Notes: a model not told the origin generated them from the sequence alone. Positions 27,802-36,711 are shown, counted from the stretch's first letter. The stretch: 64,000 nt of DNA from Corallococcus macrosporus (GCF_017302985.1 NZ_JAFIMU010000004.1:848869-912868); one strand, 5' to 3'. Numbers and translations are program-made.

Positions 27802-28274
27802 GGGCGGGCTCGGGGCTTGGCCTTCGGTTTGGTTTTGGCCGCGGCCGTCTTGGGAAGCTTCGTCTTGCCCATCTTAAGGACGAGCTCGAAGTGTTCCACG
27901 GGGGTGGGCGTCACGCTGAGGCGGCTGCGGGTGAGCAGCGGGAAGTCCTTGAGCGCGGGCGTGGCCTTGATGGTGGCGAGCGTCACCGGCGTGGTGAAGG
28001 CGACCACGGGGCCCACGTCCACGGAGGCCCAGTCCTCACCGGGAGCGGTGGGGTCCGGGCCCGGCTTGGAGAGGACGCACGCCACGCCGACGACGGCCTT
28101 GTCCTCATTGGAGTGGTAGTAGAGGCACAGGTCCCCGGGCGTCATGGCCCTGAGGTTGTTGCGCGCCTCGAAGTTGCGCACGCCCGTCCACTCCGTCCTG
28201 CCGTCCTCCTCCAGCTTCGCGTACGCGTAGACGGAGGGCTCGCTCTTGATCAACCAGTACCGCGGAGTCGCCAT
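27798..28274 (-). CDS. EVE domain protein
   Basis: A 158-residue protein with an EVE (PUA-like) domain: YWLIKSEPSVYAY, WTGVRNFEARNNLR and GDLCLYYHSNEDKAVVGVA are the classical signatures of the thymocyte nuclear protein 1/EVE group, which binds modified nucleobases in DNA or RNA. A lysine- and alanine-rich basic tail of about 20 residues follows the domain and could add nucleic-acid affinity. The ATG at 28274 starts immediately before the first domain strand. It is coupled to the DUF4291 gene by an ATGA overlap. It comes 16 bp after the stop of the membrane protein gene upstream, so a longer operon is possible. Confidence 0.92.
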   Translation of the reverse strand: MATPRYWLIKSEPSVYAYAKLEEDGRTEWTGVRNFEARNNLRAMTPGDLCLYYHSNEDKAVVGVACVLSKPGPDPTAPGEDWASVDVGPVVAFTTPVTLATIKATPALKDFPLLTRSRLSVTPTPVEHFELVLKMGKTKLPKTAAAKTKPKAKPRARP

Positions 28275-28290
28275 GGCGGCGCACCCTAGC

Positions 28291-29241
28291 TCAGGGAGGC
28301 GTCTCGCGCGCCTGCGCGGCGCCTTGCCGCTCGAAGAGCTCCAAGAGCTGCGCATCGTTCATGGCGGAGACTTCACCCGGGGTGGGATCCTCTTCCGTGT
28401 AGCCCACGCGCCGGGCCGACTCCTCAAGTCCGGGGAAGCGCGTGCGCAGCTCGCGCCATGCGGTCCGGTCATCCCCGACGAACTGGCAGGGGAGGGAAAG
28501 CAGCACGGTGGCCGTTCCTCCCGGAGGAAGTGCCTCCGGCAGCTCGTTGAATCTCAGCGCCACATCCCCGGAGAGGGGCGCGACCTTCATGTGGGTCATC
28601 CGGCCGGCCACGGGAAGCGCCCGCACGGTGACGCCTTCCATGCGCGTGGGCATGGAGCGCGCCGGCTGGCCATAGGTCAACGTCGCCATGTCGACCTTCA
28701 CGGCGCACTGGTCCGGATGCGCGAGCACCAGGAGGGGCTCCTCCGGCCGGAGTTCGACCTGGAGTTCGTGCTCGTCACCCAGGGCTGCATCCACGATGCG
28801 GAGGTCGTGCTTCCCCTCCGGGACCGGGAACGTGAGGTGCGGGCCCGACTGCAGGGCCGCCGGCACGGGCATGCCATCCACGCGCAGCTCGACCTCGCCT
28901 GCTGGATTGGAGCCCGAGGCCACGACATGGATCCGGCCTGATTTCTCCTCTTGCCCGTTCAGCCCCTGCGCCACCAGGAACAGCAAGGGCCCCGCGACGA
29001 TGAGTCCCCCGACGAGCCAGGGATTTATCAGCGCGGAGATCCCCCGGGACGGCGATGGCAACGGGGGCTCGGGTGCGTGTGGCTCCGGTGTTTGCGCGCC
29101 AAGGCGCGTGTCTTGAGTGGGCTTGGATTCCCTTGATTCAATCAGCGAGACGAGCACCCACCGGATGAGGAGCCCGACCAGGATCCAGGCCAGGGCCTCC
29201 AGTCCGTGACCATTGGCAACGTGCCGGAAGAATCTGAGCAT
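28291..29241 (-). CDS. Unidentified membrane protein, paralogue of the next gene
   Basis: A 316-residue protein I cannot assign to a family. A transmembrane helix lies at about residues 15-34, a proline-rich stretch follows, and a second helix (LVGGLIVAGPLLFLVAQGL) is near residue 85. The rest, about 220 residues, is probably exposed and rich in beta strands, including a PEGA-like segment (VPEGKHDLRIVD). It shares several blocks with the upstream gene product: IHVV, VDMATLTYGQ against IDMAALKYGQ, and a C-terminal RVGYTEE against RAGYTDE. Starts and stops of the two genes are one base apart, so they form an operon. It is most likely a lineage-specific envelope protein. Confidence 0.72.
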   Translation of the reverse strand: MLRFFRHVANGHGLEALAWILVGLLIRWVLVSLIESRESKPTQDTRLGAQTPEPHAPEPPLPSPSRGISALINPWLVGGLIVAGPLLFLVAQGLNGQEEKSGRIHVVASGSNPAGEVELRVDGMPVPAALQSGPHLTFPVPEGKHDLRIVDAALGDEHELQVELRPEEPLLVLAHPDQCAVKVDMATLTYGQPARSMPTRMEGVTVRALPVAGRMTHMKVAPLSGDVALRFNELPEALPPGGTATVLLSLPCQFVGDDRTAWRELRTRFPGLEESARRVGYTEEDPTPGEVSAMNDAQLLELFERQGAAQARETPP

Positions 29242-29242
29242 G

Positions 29243-30088
29243 CTAGGGGGTGTCCGTAGCGGTGAGTTCCCGCTGCTCGTCCGTGTAGCCCGCGCGCTGG
29301 GCCAGTTCGTGGATGGCGGGAAGGCGGGTCCTCACGGCGGTCCAGGCGCTCTTGTCGTCCCGGGCATGGGCGCAGGAGATGAGCGTCAGCAGGCTGGGGC
29401 TCGGGCCTTCGGGCGGGGTGGCAGGCAGCTCCTCGACGTCCAGGAACGCGTTCTGGGGGATGAGGACGGGCTTGGACGGGTTCGTGAAGCGGGCCATCAC
29501 GGGCGGTGTGGCGCCTGGGGACTGGCCGTACTTCAAAGCCGCCATGTCGATGCGGACGATGCACAGGGCCGGACTTGTGGAGACCATGAAGGACTCACCC
29601 TCCTGGACCCGGAGCTGGAAGTCATTGCCGACGCCCACGGCCGAGTCATGGACTCGGCCGATGTGGGGCCCACTGGGAACCGGATAGGTGAAGTGGCGAC
29701 CGACGCGAAGGGCCGACTCCGCGGGTTTGACACCCACCCATAGGGAGACGTCACTGCCCACGACATGGATGGAGCCTCCCTTGTCGCGGCTGAGGTAGAG
29801 GATGACGCCCACCACCGCGATGGTTCCCACGATGGCCAGCTCTCGCTTGGTGATCCACTCCGTCTTCAGGACCTCCTCCGGGGCTGGAAGCGGCGGGGCC
29901 TCGTGCGCACCGAGCAGGGTGTCACTCGTCGGAGGGGGCTCGGTGCGGGTGAGTCGGGAGTACGCCCACTTTCCGGCGAGCGCCACTGTCAGGAAGACCC
30001 CGGCGGCCTCCACCGTGACGCCCTCGCGGACCATCAAGATGGCCGTGGTGACAACGAACCCGGTGTATCCGATACGGGTGATGCCCAT
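29243..30088 (-). CDS. Unidentified membrane protein, tandem paralogue
   Basis: A 281-residue protein related to the downstream product. Two to three hydrophobic helices lie in the first 115 residues (including GFVVTTAILMV and LAIVGTIAVVGVILYL), followed by an exposed domain with GSIHVVGSDVSLWVGV, VPSGPHIGRVHD and a C-terminal DDKSAWTAVRTRLPAIHELAQ block matching DDRTAWRELRTRFPGLEES in its paralogue. No catalytic motif or known domain is apparent. It is the first gene of the pair. The 5' side faces a 355-bp stretch with only a gene remnant. Function is unknown. Confidence 0.7.
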   Translation of the reverse strand: MGITRIGYTGFVVTTAILMVREGVTVEAAGVFLTVALAGKWAYSRLTRTEPPPTSDTLLGAHEAPPLPAPEEVLKTEWITKRELAIVGTIAVVGVILYLSRDKGGSIHVVGSDVSLWVGVKPAESALRVGRHFTYPVPSGPHIGRVHDSAVGVGNDFQLRVQEGESFMVSTSPALCIVRIDMAALKYGQSPGATPPVMARFTNPSKPVLIPQNAFLDVEELPATPPEGPSPSLLTLISCAHARDDKSAWTAVRTRLPAIHELAQRAGYTDEQRELTATDTP

Positions 30089-30443
30089 GGCTTTCCCCCT
30101 GAAGTGACCTTCCCTCCACCGCGGAAGGGTTCATTTCATGTCGGGTTCTGGATCGTCAAGGCACGGGGCTCACACCCCACATCCCTACGGTTCCGTCTCC
30201 CTGTGCCCAGGCAATGAAACGGCCATCGGGTGAGAAGACAGCGTCACTCGACTGAAGGTGTTTATTGTCTGTGTAATCGAGCAACACCTCGCCAGTATCT
30301 AACAGCTCCCAGCAAATGCCGGCTCGCTCTTTGCGAGAATTCCGTCACTGCCCTTTCGCCCCTGGGGATGTTGGAATTGCCGTGCAAGACCTGCCTGAGC
30401 TAGGATTTTTTCTTGTTCTTGGTGTTTAGGCGCTGTCTGCCGT
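30089..30443. other. Gene-free stretch containing a gene remnant
   Basis: No intact gene is visible. Bases 30156-30344 hold a decayed copy of the tail of the WD40-like gene (listed separately). Base composition drops sharply from about 30360 onward, marking the edge of the low-GC insert. Confidence 0.6.
30156..30344 (-). pseudogene. Truncated WD40-like gene tail (remnant)
   Basis: Sixty-two minus-strand codons, open from an in-frame TGA at 30345-30347 to a TGA at 30156, without a start. The translation ends SSDAVFSPDGRFIAWAQG followed by DGTVGMWG, nearly the same as the last residues of the WD40-like gene that ends at 31840. At DNA level 30185-30250 matches 31860-31925 at 63 of 66 positions, in the same orientation. 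Upstream of that the similarity is only at protein-pattern level. It is a leftover of a duplicated or deleted WD40 paralogue. Confidence 0.75.
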
Positions 30444-31556
30444 TTATGTTTTTGTTTCCCGTTTTGGCGTTTTGGCGTTTTGGTGTTTTTTTGGTGGAGG
30501 AGTGGGTTCTTGAGGCTGTATGGCTGGAGCCTCATGTTTGCAATTATTTTCATGGGAAGTCTTGTTCTTTTCCTGGGGCGACGTGGTTGGGTTGTCGATA
30601 GCTACAGTTCTCAGGTAGATGGCGGGGTGGTGATCGCCCTGATGACTTTTCCCGATCCACCGAAAGAGAAGCCATGCAAGAAGGGCAAGCGCAATTGGGA
30701 TGGCTTTTTTGGGGGCAAATCTGTATTGCGACTGAATCCATGAAGCCAAGTCGGCAAGAGGCTTGGTTGCGAAGGCGCATTGTGAATTCACCCACAAAAT
30801 TAAGTCGGCAAGAAGTTTGGTAGTGAAGGCGTATTGTGAAATAACCCACGAAATCAAGTCGGCAAGAAGTTTGGGAGTGAAGGCGTATTGTGGGTTTGCC
30901 CACAAAATCAAGTCGGCAATGAGCTTGGGGGTGAAGGGGTGTTGTTGGTCCACCCTTGAAAACAAGTCGGCGAGAAATTCAGCCAGCAGGCTTGAGTCGA
31001 TCAGTACGAGTGCCCAGATGATCGTCACGAAAATGCTGACTATTTGGTTGATTTTCGAGACGGAGAAGGGAGCTGGGGCGACTAGTGAGTACGCTATGCG
31101 GTCTTTCCAGGAGGCAGTGGCTGCCGCTGGGCGCTCAGCTCTGGACTTGTACAAAGGGCCTATGTGTGCGTCTTCCAGTAGGGAGACATGGTTTTCCCAG
31201 TTCTCTTGCCAGAACTTGCTGCCCTTGTTGACGTAGTACCAAGCAAGGGAAAACACGAAGCCGATGCATGAGATGAGTACTAATGCTCGTTCTCTGGTTT
31301 CTACCGCAGAGGTCCCCTTGGCTGGTGTCGTATTGTAGAACACGCCAAAGGCCACAAATGCCGCACCGATAAAAGTCCAAAAGTAAGTAGCGCGCTTCCA
31401 GTATAATTCAATTTCGAATTTCCGGATTTCCAAGGCCTGCCTGAGCGCCTCTTTGGGTTTATCCAGGACTTCTTTGGGTTTGTCGCTTGTTGGGTCTTGG
31501 TCTAGCAGGAAGAGTTCTCGGTATCTTGCTTCTGTGATTCTGTTTTTTTCTGTCAT
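30444..31556 (-). CDS. Low-GC membrane protein with five 18-residue tandem repeats
   Basis: A 370-residue integral membrane protein with base composition far below its neighbours. A charged N-terminus leads to EIRKFEIELYWKRATYFWTF and a first helix near residue 60. A second helix follows near 92-108, then the block GSKFWQENWENHVSLLED. This arrangement is familiar from uncharacterised membrane proteins of accessory regions, but I do not claim a function. A helix at about 172-187 precedes five perfect-length repeats at residues 195-284 with pattern (L/I)ADLxxWxxxQxxFxxK. A last helix (PIALALLAWLLFRWIG) and a hydrophilic Pro/Lys-rich tail complete the protein. It is probably horizontally acquired. 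Confidence 0.8.
   Translation of the reverse strand: MTEKNRITEARYRELFLLDQDPTSDKPKEVLDKPKEALRQALEIRKFEIELYWKRATYFWTFIGAAFVAFGVFYNTTPAKGTSAVETRERALVLISCIGFVFSLAWYYVNKGSKFWQENWENHVSLLEDAHIGPLYKSRAERPAAATASWKDRIAYSLVAPAPFSVSKINQIVSIFVTIIWALVLIDSSLLAEFLADLFSRVDQQHPFTPKLIADLILWANPQYAFTPKLLADLISWVISQYAFTTKLLADLILWVNSQCAFATKPLADLASWIQSQYRFAPKKAIPIALALLAWLLFRWIGKSHQGDHHPAIYLRTVAIDNPTTSPQEKNKTSHENNCKHEAPAIQPQEPTPPPKKHQNAKTPKRETKT
30705..30974 (-). repeat. Five 54-bp tandem repeats inside a coding region
   Basis: Five contiguous 54-bp units encode residues 195-284 of the low-GC membrane protein. A conserved AAGTCGGC core recurs on the plus strand at 30748, 30802, 30856, 30910 and 30964, exactly 54 nt apart. 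Copies diverge at many positions, so this is an older expansion, but the period is exact and in frame. Confidence 0.92.
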
Positions 31557-31839
31557 GGTCTTGTCTTTTTGTTTTTTGAATGTTTGGGTGGATTGTATTT
31601 AGTCTGTCGGAGTGGTGTTTCATGGGGCAGGAGTGGGGTCGCGGATGCTGATGCCCACGGCTACCTCCGATACGACATGCCGGCCACCATCTATAATATT
31701 GCGCGGCAGATCTACATCATTGCGGTCGTCGCCTGCAGTCTTTGTCTCGTGCTGTGTTCGCGCATGAGGGCTTGCCGGCAAACTTCCTCGTGCTGAGGGT
31801 GGGCAGCGGGTAAGGTGAGAGGTTGGCGCAATCCGTACC
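31557..31839. other. Gap between the low-GC gene and the WD40-like gene
   Basis: About 280 bases with mixed composition: low GC near 31557-31620, then near-normal. A 75-codon plus-strand frame (31569-31796) is present, but it has no ribosome binding site and resembles no family I know. I see no supported gene. Confidence 0.45.
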
Positions 31840-32813
31840 TCAGTCTATGCCCCAGAGCCCCACGGTTCCGTCTCCCTGGGCCCAGGCAATGAAGCGGCCA
31901 TCGGGTGAGAAGACAGCGTCACTCGTTTGCTCGTCGTTATCGTCCGAGTGGCTGAACAGCAATCCACCCGTTTCGAAGTCGTGCAGCACGAAGCCGCGAC
32001 CGTCAGCGGACGAAACGAGCAATTGCCCGTCCGGGCTGAAGTCGAGGTTGCTCGCGTAGTGGTGGACGTCGTTGAGCCTCTTCAGCTCGCGACGCTCATT
32101 CACATCCACCACCACCATCTCGTGGATGCCTCCCGCGACGAGCAGCGGTCGCGTGGGATGAAATGCAACGCTCTCCGCGAAGGCAAACCCGAGGGGAAGA
32201 ATCCACGGATGGCGGTCCGTCGTCAGGTCCCAGAGGTAGAGAAACGCCTGTTCCTGCTCATGGTCGGTGACCACCGCGGCTGCAAATCGTGAGTCGTGGG
32301 AGAACACACATGCTTTGACCTCGACATCCCCCTCAATGCCTTGCAGGCCGCGAATCCTCTCCAGGCCGCCACGTCCCAGAGGAATGCCTCGCCACGTTCC
32401 AGGAGGGCCAGCAGCATGCCGTCCCTGGACACGGCCAGCCCGGTGGCCGGTGCGGAGAGGGTTTCCTCACGACAGAGCAAACCGTCCGCCGTGGACAAGG
32501 CCAGGAGCCGGGGCCGCCAGGGTGTCGCGGCATTGGCGACCGGCGGTCCCGCGCACACGATGCGATCCGGGCCGCAGAAGAGGGCCACGGGAGGCTCCAG
32601 TTTCAGCTTCACCGAGCCAATGGGGACGTCCGCTGCCGTCTCCAGGTTCCACCACCGGATGTATGAACCCTGCCGGAAGTTTTCGAGCAACCGGGTGCCC
32701 CGAGGCTCAAAGCCGATGCTCTGTGCCGAGCGGACGGGGAGGGGCCTGGGACCCAGTTGCCGAACACGCTTCAGACCGGCTGCATTCGCCGGGGTGATGA
32801 CCGCGGATGCCAT
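31840..32813 (-). pseudogene. WD40-like beta-propeller gene with a frameshift
   Basis: Two overlapping minus-strand frames together give one beta-propeller protein. The first (from ATG 32813) contains blade sequences such as LAVSRDGMLLALLERGEAFLWDVAA. The second continues GLERIRG to VFSHDSRFAAAVV, then YLWDLTT, LDFSPDGQLLVSSADG and AVFSPDGRFIAWAQG, ending at 31840. The frames switch near 32362-32372, where one extra G in a GGCC run would restore a continuous reading. Either the gene is recently broken or the base is a sequencing error. It lies 10 nt after the glycogen debranching gene on the same strand. WD40-like proteins are usually binding scaffolds; the partner is unknown. Confidence 0.78.
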
Positions 32814-32823
32814 GCGCGCATGA

Positions 32824-34857
32824 CTACCCCACGTTCGTCTTGCTGAACACCCGCAGCGCCTCCGCCACGCTCCAGGCCTGGGCGAAGCAGCCTCTCGGAC
32901 GGTAGGGCTCCGTCGCGTCGAAGATTTCCGATATCTGTCCAATGCCCGCGTGTGACAGGTGGACCTCCATTCCAGACAGCAGGGCCCTCGCGGCCTTCAG
33001 GTCTGGCGCCACCTTCAACGTCGCGTCGACGTAATGGCCCATCAGCCAGCCCCACACCGTGCCCTGGTGATAGGCCGCGTCCCGGGTGCGCAGGTCTCCG
33101 TCGTATGTCGGCTTGTAGTCCTGGCTCCCCGGCGCCAGGCTGCGCAGCCCCACCGGTGTCACCAGCTCCCGGCGCACCACCTCCAGCACCCGAGCCCAGC
33201 GCTCGCGCTTCAACACCGGGTGCTTCAGCGAGATGGCGAAGACCTGGTTCGGCCGCACGCTCGCGTCCTCACGGCCGTCCTCTCCGTCCACCACGTCGTA
33301 GAGGCAGCCTCCCGCTTCGTTCCAGAAGCGCTGGTTGAAGCTGACCTGCGCCCGCTCCGCCGCGCTCCGGTACGGCCCGGCGTCCTGGCCCAGCCGCTCC
33401 GCCCAGTCCGCCATCAGCCGCAAGGCATTGAACCAGAGCGCGTTGATCTCCACCGCCTTGCCCCGGCGCGGCGTCACCACCCAGCCGTCCACCTTCGCGT
33501 CCATCCAGGTGAGCTGGTAGCCCTCCTGTCCCTGCCGCAGGAGCCCATCCGCCGGATCCACGCCGATGTGGAAGCGCGTGCCCTTCTGGTGGTGCGCCAC
33601 GATGTCCCGCAGCGTCGGGAACAGCTCACGCAGCAGCGCTTCGTCTCCCGTCTCCTCCAGGTAGCGGTCCACCGCGTGGAAGAACCAGAGCGTCGCATCC
33701 GCCGTGTGGTAGACGCCCTCGTTCTCCCCGTCCGGGAAGTAGTTGGGAATCAGCCCGTCCCGCACGTAGCGCTGGAACGTGCGCAGGATGGCCGCCGCCT
33801 CGCGGTAGCGCCCCGTGGCCAGCGTCAGCCCGTCCAGGCTGATCATCGTGTCCCGGCCCCAGTCCGTGAACCACGGGTAGCCCGCGATGACGCTCCTCGC
33901 GTCCAGTCCCATCGACCGCGCCCATGCGGCGTCCGCCGGCCGGGGCGGATCAATGATGAACTGGTCCGCCGCCAGCACCAGCCGCGCCGGCACCCCGGAC
34001 CGCCCATGCTCCGGGGCCTGCTCCAGCAGACGCTGCTGCCGCAGCAGCTCCCGCTCGAAGACCTCCGAGGGCTTGCGCTCCAGCAGGTGCACCGGCGGCT
34101 CCGTCGTGAGCCCGAGGTGCAGCGTGCCCCCGGGCTTCAGCGTCGCGGTGAAGTAGCCCGGCGAGTGCTGCACCTCCGTGAAGTCATACCCGCGCGCCTT
34201 CTCCAGCCGCAGGTGCTGCGGCTTCGACGTCTCCGCCAGGCTCACGAACGGCGTGGGCCCCTCTGAATACAGCCGCATCCGCTGCAAGGGACCGTCCTCG
34301 CCGTTGCGCAGCTCCACCAGCGGGCCGCGCAGCGTGACGATGGGCGCTCCCGCGTCCTTCAACAGCGGCCCGTCGTGCGGGCGCAGCACCGGGAACGGCC
34401 GCAGGTGCAGCGTCACCTCCGGGCCGGACAGGTGCTGCCACTCGAGGAACACCGTGTCCTCGCCGTGCACCATCACGTAGCGCCGGCGCAGCCGCGCCCC
34501 TCCCACCGCGAACTCCCAGACGGGAATCAGCCCCTCCAGGTGGAAGTGCCGCAGGTGCCTGGCACCTTCCTCCTGCGCGCCTCCATCCGCGTGCTCCTCG
34601 GAGGTGAGCCGGTAGCGCGCTCCGTCCACCAGCGCCACCTCCTCCATGCGCGCCATCAGCACCGTGCGGCCCAGCTTCTCCACGGTGGGGATGAACAGGC
34701 CGTGGTAGCGGCGCGTGTTGCAGCCCACCACCGTGCTGGAGGCGTAGCCCCCCCGGCCGTTGGTCAGGAGCCACTCGTGGTTCACGCCGGTGCGGAATTC
34801 GGCGCCGTCCGGGAAGTCGAACGACAGACGGGGCAGCGCAGGGGCAGGTGCGTTCAC
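32824..34857 (-). CDS. Glycogen debranching enzyme (amylo-alpha-1,6-glucosidase type)
   Basis: A 677-residue glycogen-debranching family protein. An N-terminal all-beta domain (GVNHEWLLTNGRGGYASSTVVGCNTRRYHG) is followed by an (alpha/alpha)6 catalytic domain with AGYPWFTDWGRDTMISLDG, the ADATLWFFHAVDRYL segment and a C-terminal QGTVWGWLMGHYVDA block. It removes alpha-1,6 branches from glycogen, releasing glucose units for use in starvation or development. The start is the GTG at 34857 with an AGGAGGAG sequence eight bases upstream. The frame extending to 35154 overlaps the divergent promoter region. The WD40-like gene follows within 10 nt. Confidence 0.95.
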   Translation of the reverse strand: MNAPAPALPRLSFDFPDGAEFRTGVNHEWLLTNGRGGYASSTVVGCNTRRYHGLFIPTVEKLGRTVLMARMEEVALVDGARYRLTSEEHADGGAQEEGARHLRHFHLEGLIPVWEFAVGGARLRRRYVMVHGEDTVFLEWQHLSGPEVTLHLRPFPVLRPHDGPLLKDAGAPIVTLRGPLVELRNGEDGPLQRMRLYSEGPTPFVSLAETSKPQHLRLEKARGYDFTEVQHSPGYFTATLKPGGTLHLGLTTEPPVHLLERKPSEVFERELLRQQRLLEQAPEHGRSGVPARLVLAADQFIIDPPRPADAAWARSMGLDARSVIAGYPWFTDWGRDTMISLDGLTLATGRYREAAAILRTFQRYVRDGLIPNYFPDGENEGVYHTADATLWFFHAVDRYLEETGDEALLRELFPTLRDIVAHHQKGTRFHIGVDPADGLLRQGQEGYQLTWMDAKVDGWVVTPRRGKAVEINALWFNALRLMADWAERLGQDAGPYRSAAERAQVSFNQRFWNEAGGCLYDVVDGEDGREDASVRPNQVFAISLKHPVLKRERWARVLEVVRRELVTPVGLRSLAPGSQDYKPTYDGDLRTRDAAYHQGTVWGWLMGHYVDATLKVAPDLKAARALLSGMEVHLSHAGIGQISEIFDATEPYRPRGCFAQAWSVAEALRVFSKTNVG

Positions 34858-35157
34858 GCTTGGGTCTCCTCCTCGCGCCTCGATGCGAGCGCGCTCTGTC
34901 CATCCCAACATCAGCCGACCGGTCGTTCGTGCCCAGGTGGAAGCGCACCGGCCGCCCGCCTTCCTGCCCGCTGGGGGTGAACCCCAAGTCCCCACTTGGG
35001 CGAAATCAAGCGGGGAGGGTAGGAAGGAGGAGAGGCCAGCCGAACGGGCAGGCCCTCGGCGCGGCCGGGAGCGCGCCGGACCCCCGTCCCGGGAACCCTT
35101 GCGACCCACTCCCCGGGACCGCACCTCAGCCTGAGCGATTTTCCGAGGAGACACGGC

Positions 35158-36711
35158 GTGGCCATCGTGAAGTCAGCGGGCATCAGCGGCCGGCAGCACG
35201 GGCTGGCCGAACAGGTGTTCTCCCGCGCCGCCGGTGCGCCGCTCGTGTCGGGCAACGACGTGCAGTTGCTGCGCGACGCGCGTGAGAACTACCCCGCGTG
35301 GCTGCGCGCCATCCAGCAGGCAGAGCGCTCCATCCTCTTCGAGAACTACATCATTGAAGACGACGAGGTGGGCCGCAGCTTCGCGGAGGCGCTGGCCGCC
35401 CGCGCTCGCGACGGCGTGCAGGTGCGCGTCCTCTATGACTGGCTGGGCTGCCAGGGCACTGCGTCCCGTCATTACTGGCGCTCCCTTCGCGACGCGGGCG
35501 TGGAGGTGCGCTGCTTCAATCCCTTCCAGTTCGACCGGCCCCTGGCGTGGCTGGGCCGCAACCACCGCAAGACGCTCACCGTGGACGGCGAGGTGGGCTT
35601 CGTCTCCGGCCTGTGCGTCAGCCACAAGTGGGTGGGGGACGCGCAGAAGGGCGTGGCCCCGTGGCGCGACACCGGCCTGGAGATCCGCGGCCCCGCCGTG
35701 GCGGACCTCGTGCGCGCCTTCGCCCAGGGGTGGAGCACCGTGGGGCCTCCTCTGGATGAGGAGGGCTGCCTGTCCGCTCGCGCCTCCACGCCCATGGGCG
35801 ACGTGAACCTGCGCGTGGTGGCCGGCGTGCCCTGGAGCGCGGGCCTGTTCCGCGTGGACCAGCTCATCGCGTCGCTCGCGCGCAAGCGGCTGTGGCTCAC
35901 CGACGCGTACTTCGTGGGCACCGCCACCTATGTCCAGGCGCTCCGGGCCGCGTCGCGCGACGGCGTGGACGTGCGGCTGCTCGTGCCCGGCAGCAGCGAC
36001 ATCCCCGCGCTTCGCCCGCTCACCCAGGCCGGCTACCGCCCCCTGCTGGAGGCCGGCATCCGCGTCTATGAATGGAATGGCACCATGCTCCACGCCAAGA
36101 CGGCCGTGGCGGATGGCACCTGGGCGCGCGTCGGTTCCTCCAACCTCAACCCCGCCAGCTGGCTGGGAAACTCGGAAATCGACGTCGCCGTGGAGGACGC
36201 CCCCTTCGCCCTGCGCATGGAGGCCATGTACCTCCAGGACCTGGAGCACGCGACGGAGGTGGTGCTCAGCGGCAAGGCGCGGCGCCTGCGTGCCTCGCCG
36301 CCACTGCCGCGCTCGCAGCGGGGCGCTCCCGGACGGCGGGGCCGCATGAGCCGCGCGGCCGCGGGCGCGGTGCGCCTGGGCAACACCGTGGGCGCCGCCG
36401 TCACCAACCACCGCGAGCTGGGCCGCACCGAGTCCAAGGTCGTCTTCGGCGCGGGCGTGGTGCCCCTGGCGCTCGCGGGCGTGGCGCTCTACTGGCCCCA
36501 CGCCGTGGCCGTGCCAGTGGCGCTCATCTCCGCGTGGGCCGGCATCGCCCTGTGGAGCCGCGCCGTGCGCCTGCGCCGCCAGGAGGCCCAGGGCACCGCG
36601 CAGCAGCCGCTGCCGGAGCAGGAGGTGCCGCCGCGGCCTGGCGAAGCCCCGCGCGCCCTGCCGGAAGCACCCGCGCCCCGCGCGCCGGAAGCCGGGCCGC
36701 ACCAGCCCTGA
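35158..36711 (+). CDS. Phospholipase D family protein, cardiolipin synthase-like
   Basis: A 517-residue PLD-superfamily protein with two HKD motifs: NHRKTLTVD around His136 and LHAKTAVADG around His312. Both contain the H-x-K-x4-D residues. This fits a ClsB-type cardiolipin synthase or phosphatidyltransferase that joins two phospholipids. Unlike the Cls A type there are no N-terminal membrane helices. Instead two hydrophobic stretches lie near residues 425-465, followed by a proline-rich tail. The GTG at 35158 follows GAGGAG. It is divergent from the debranching enzyme gene. The exact lipid substrate is not determinable from sequence. Confidence 0.9.
   Translation: MAIVKSAGISGRQHGLAEQVFSRAAGAPLVSGNDVQLLRDARENYPAWLRAIQQAERSILFENYIIEDDEVGRSFAEALAARARDGVQVRVLYDWLGCQGTASRHYWRSLRDAGVEVRCFNPFQFDRPLAWLGRNHRKTLTVDGEVGFVSGLCVSHKWVGDAQKGVAPWRDTGLEIRGPAVADLVRAFAQGWSTVGPPLDEEGCLSARASTPMGDVNLRVVAGVPWSAGLFRVDQLIASLARKRLWLTDAYFVGTATYVQALRAASRDGVDVRLLVPGSSDIPALRPLTQAGYRPLLEAGIRVYEWNGTMLHAKTAVADGTWARVGSSNLNPASWLGNSEIDVAVEDAPFALRMEAMYLQDLEHATEVVLSGKARRLRASPPLPRSQRGAPGRRGRMSRAAAGAVRLGNTVGAAVTNHRELGRTESKVVFGAGVVPLALAGVALYWPHAVAVPVALISAWAGIALWSRAVRLRRQEAQGTAQQPLPEQEVPPRPGEAPRALPEAPAPRAPEAGPHQP

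Noticed and set aside
30705..30974. Regularly spaced repeats that could suggest a CRISPR array
   Set aside because: The units are contiguous without unique spacers, have an exact 54-bp period, and are in frame within a membrane protein gene, so they are coding tandem repeats.
31569..31796. A 75-codon plus-strand frame in the gap after the low-GC gene
   Set aside because: No ribosome binding site, mixed composition and no family resemblance; left as unassigned.
32824..35154. Long version of the debranching enzyme starting at 35154
   Set aside because: The added 99 residues are low-complexity and cross the divergent promoter; the GTG at 34857 has a strong ribosome binding site.
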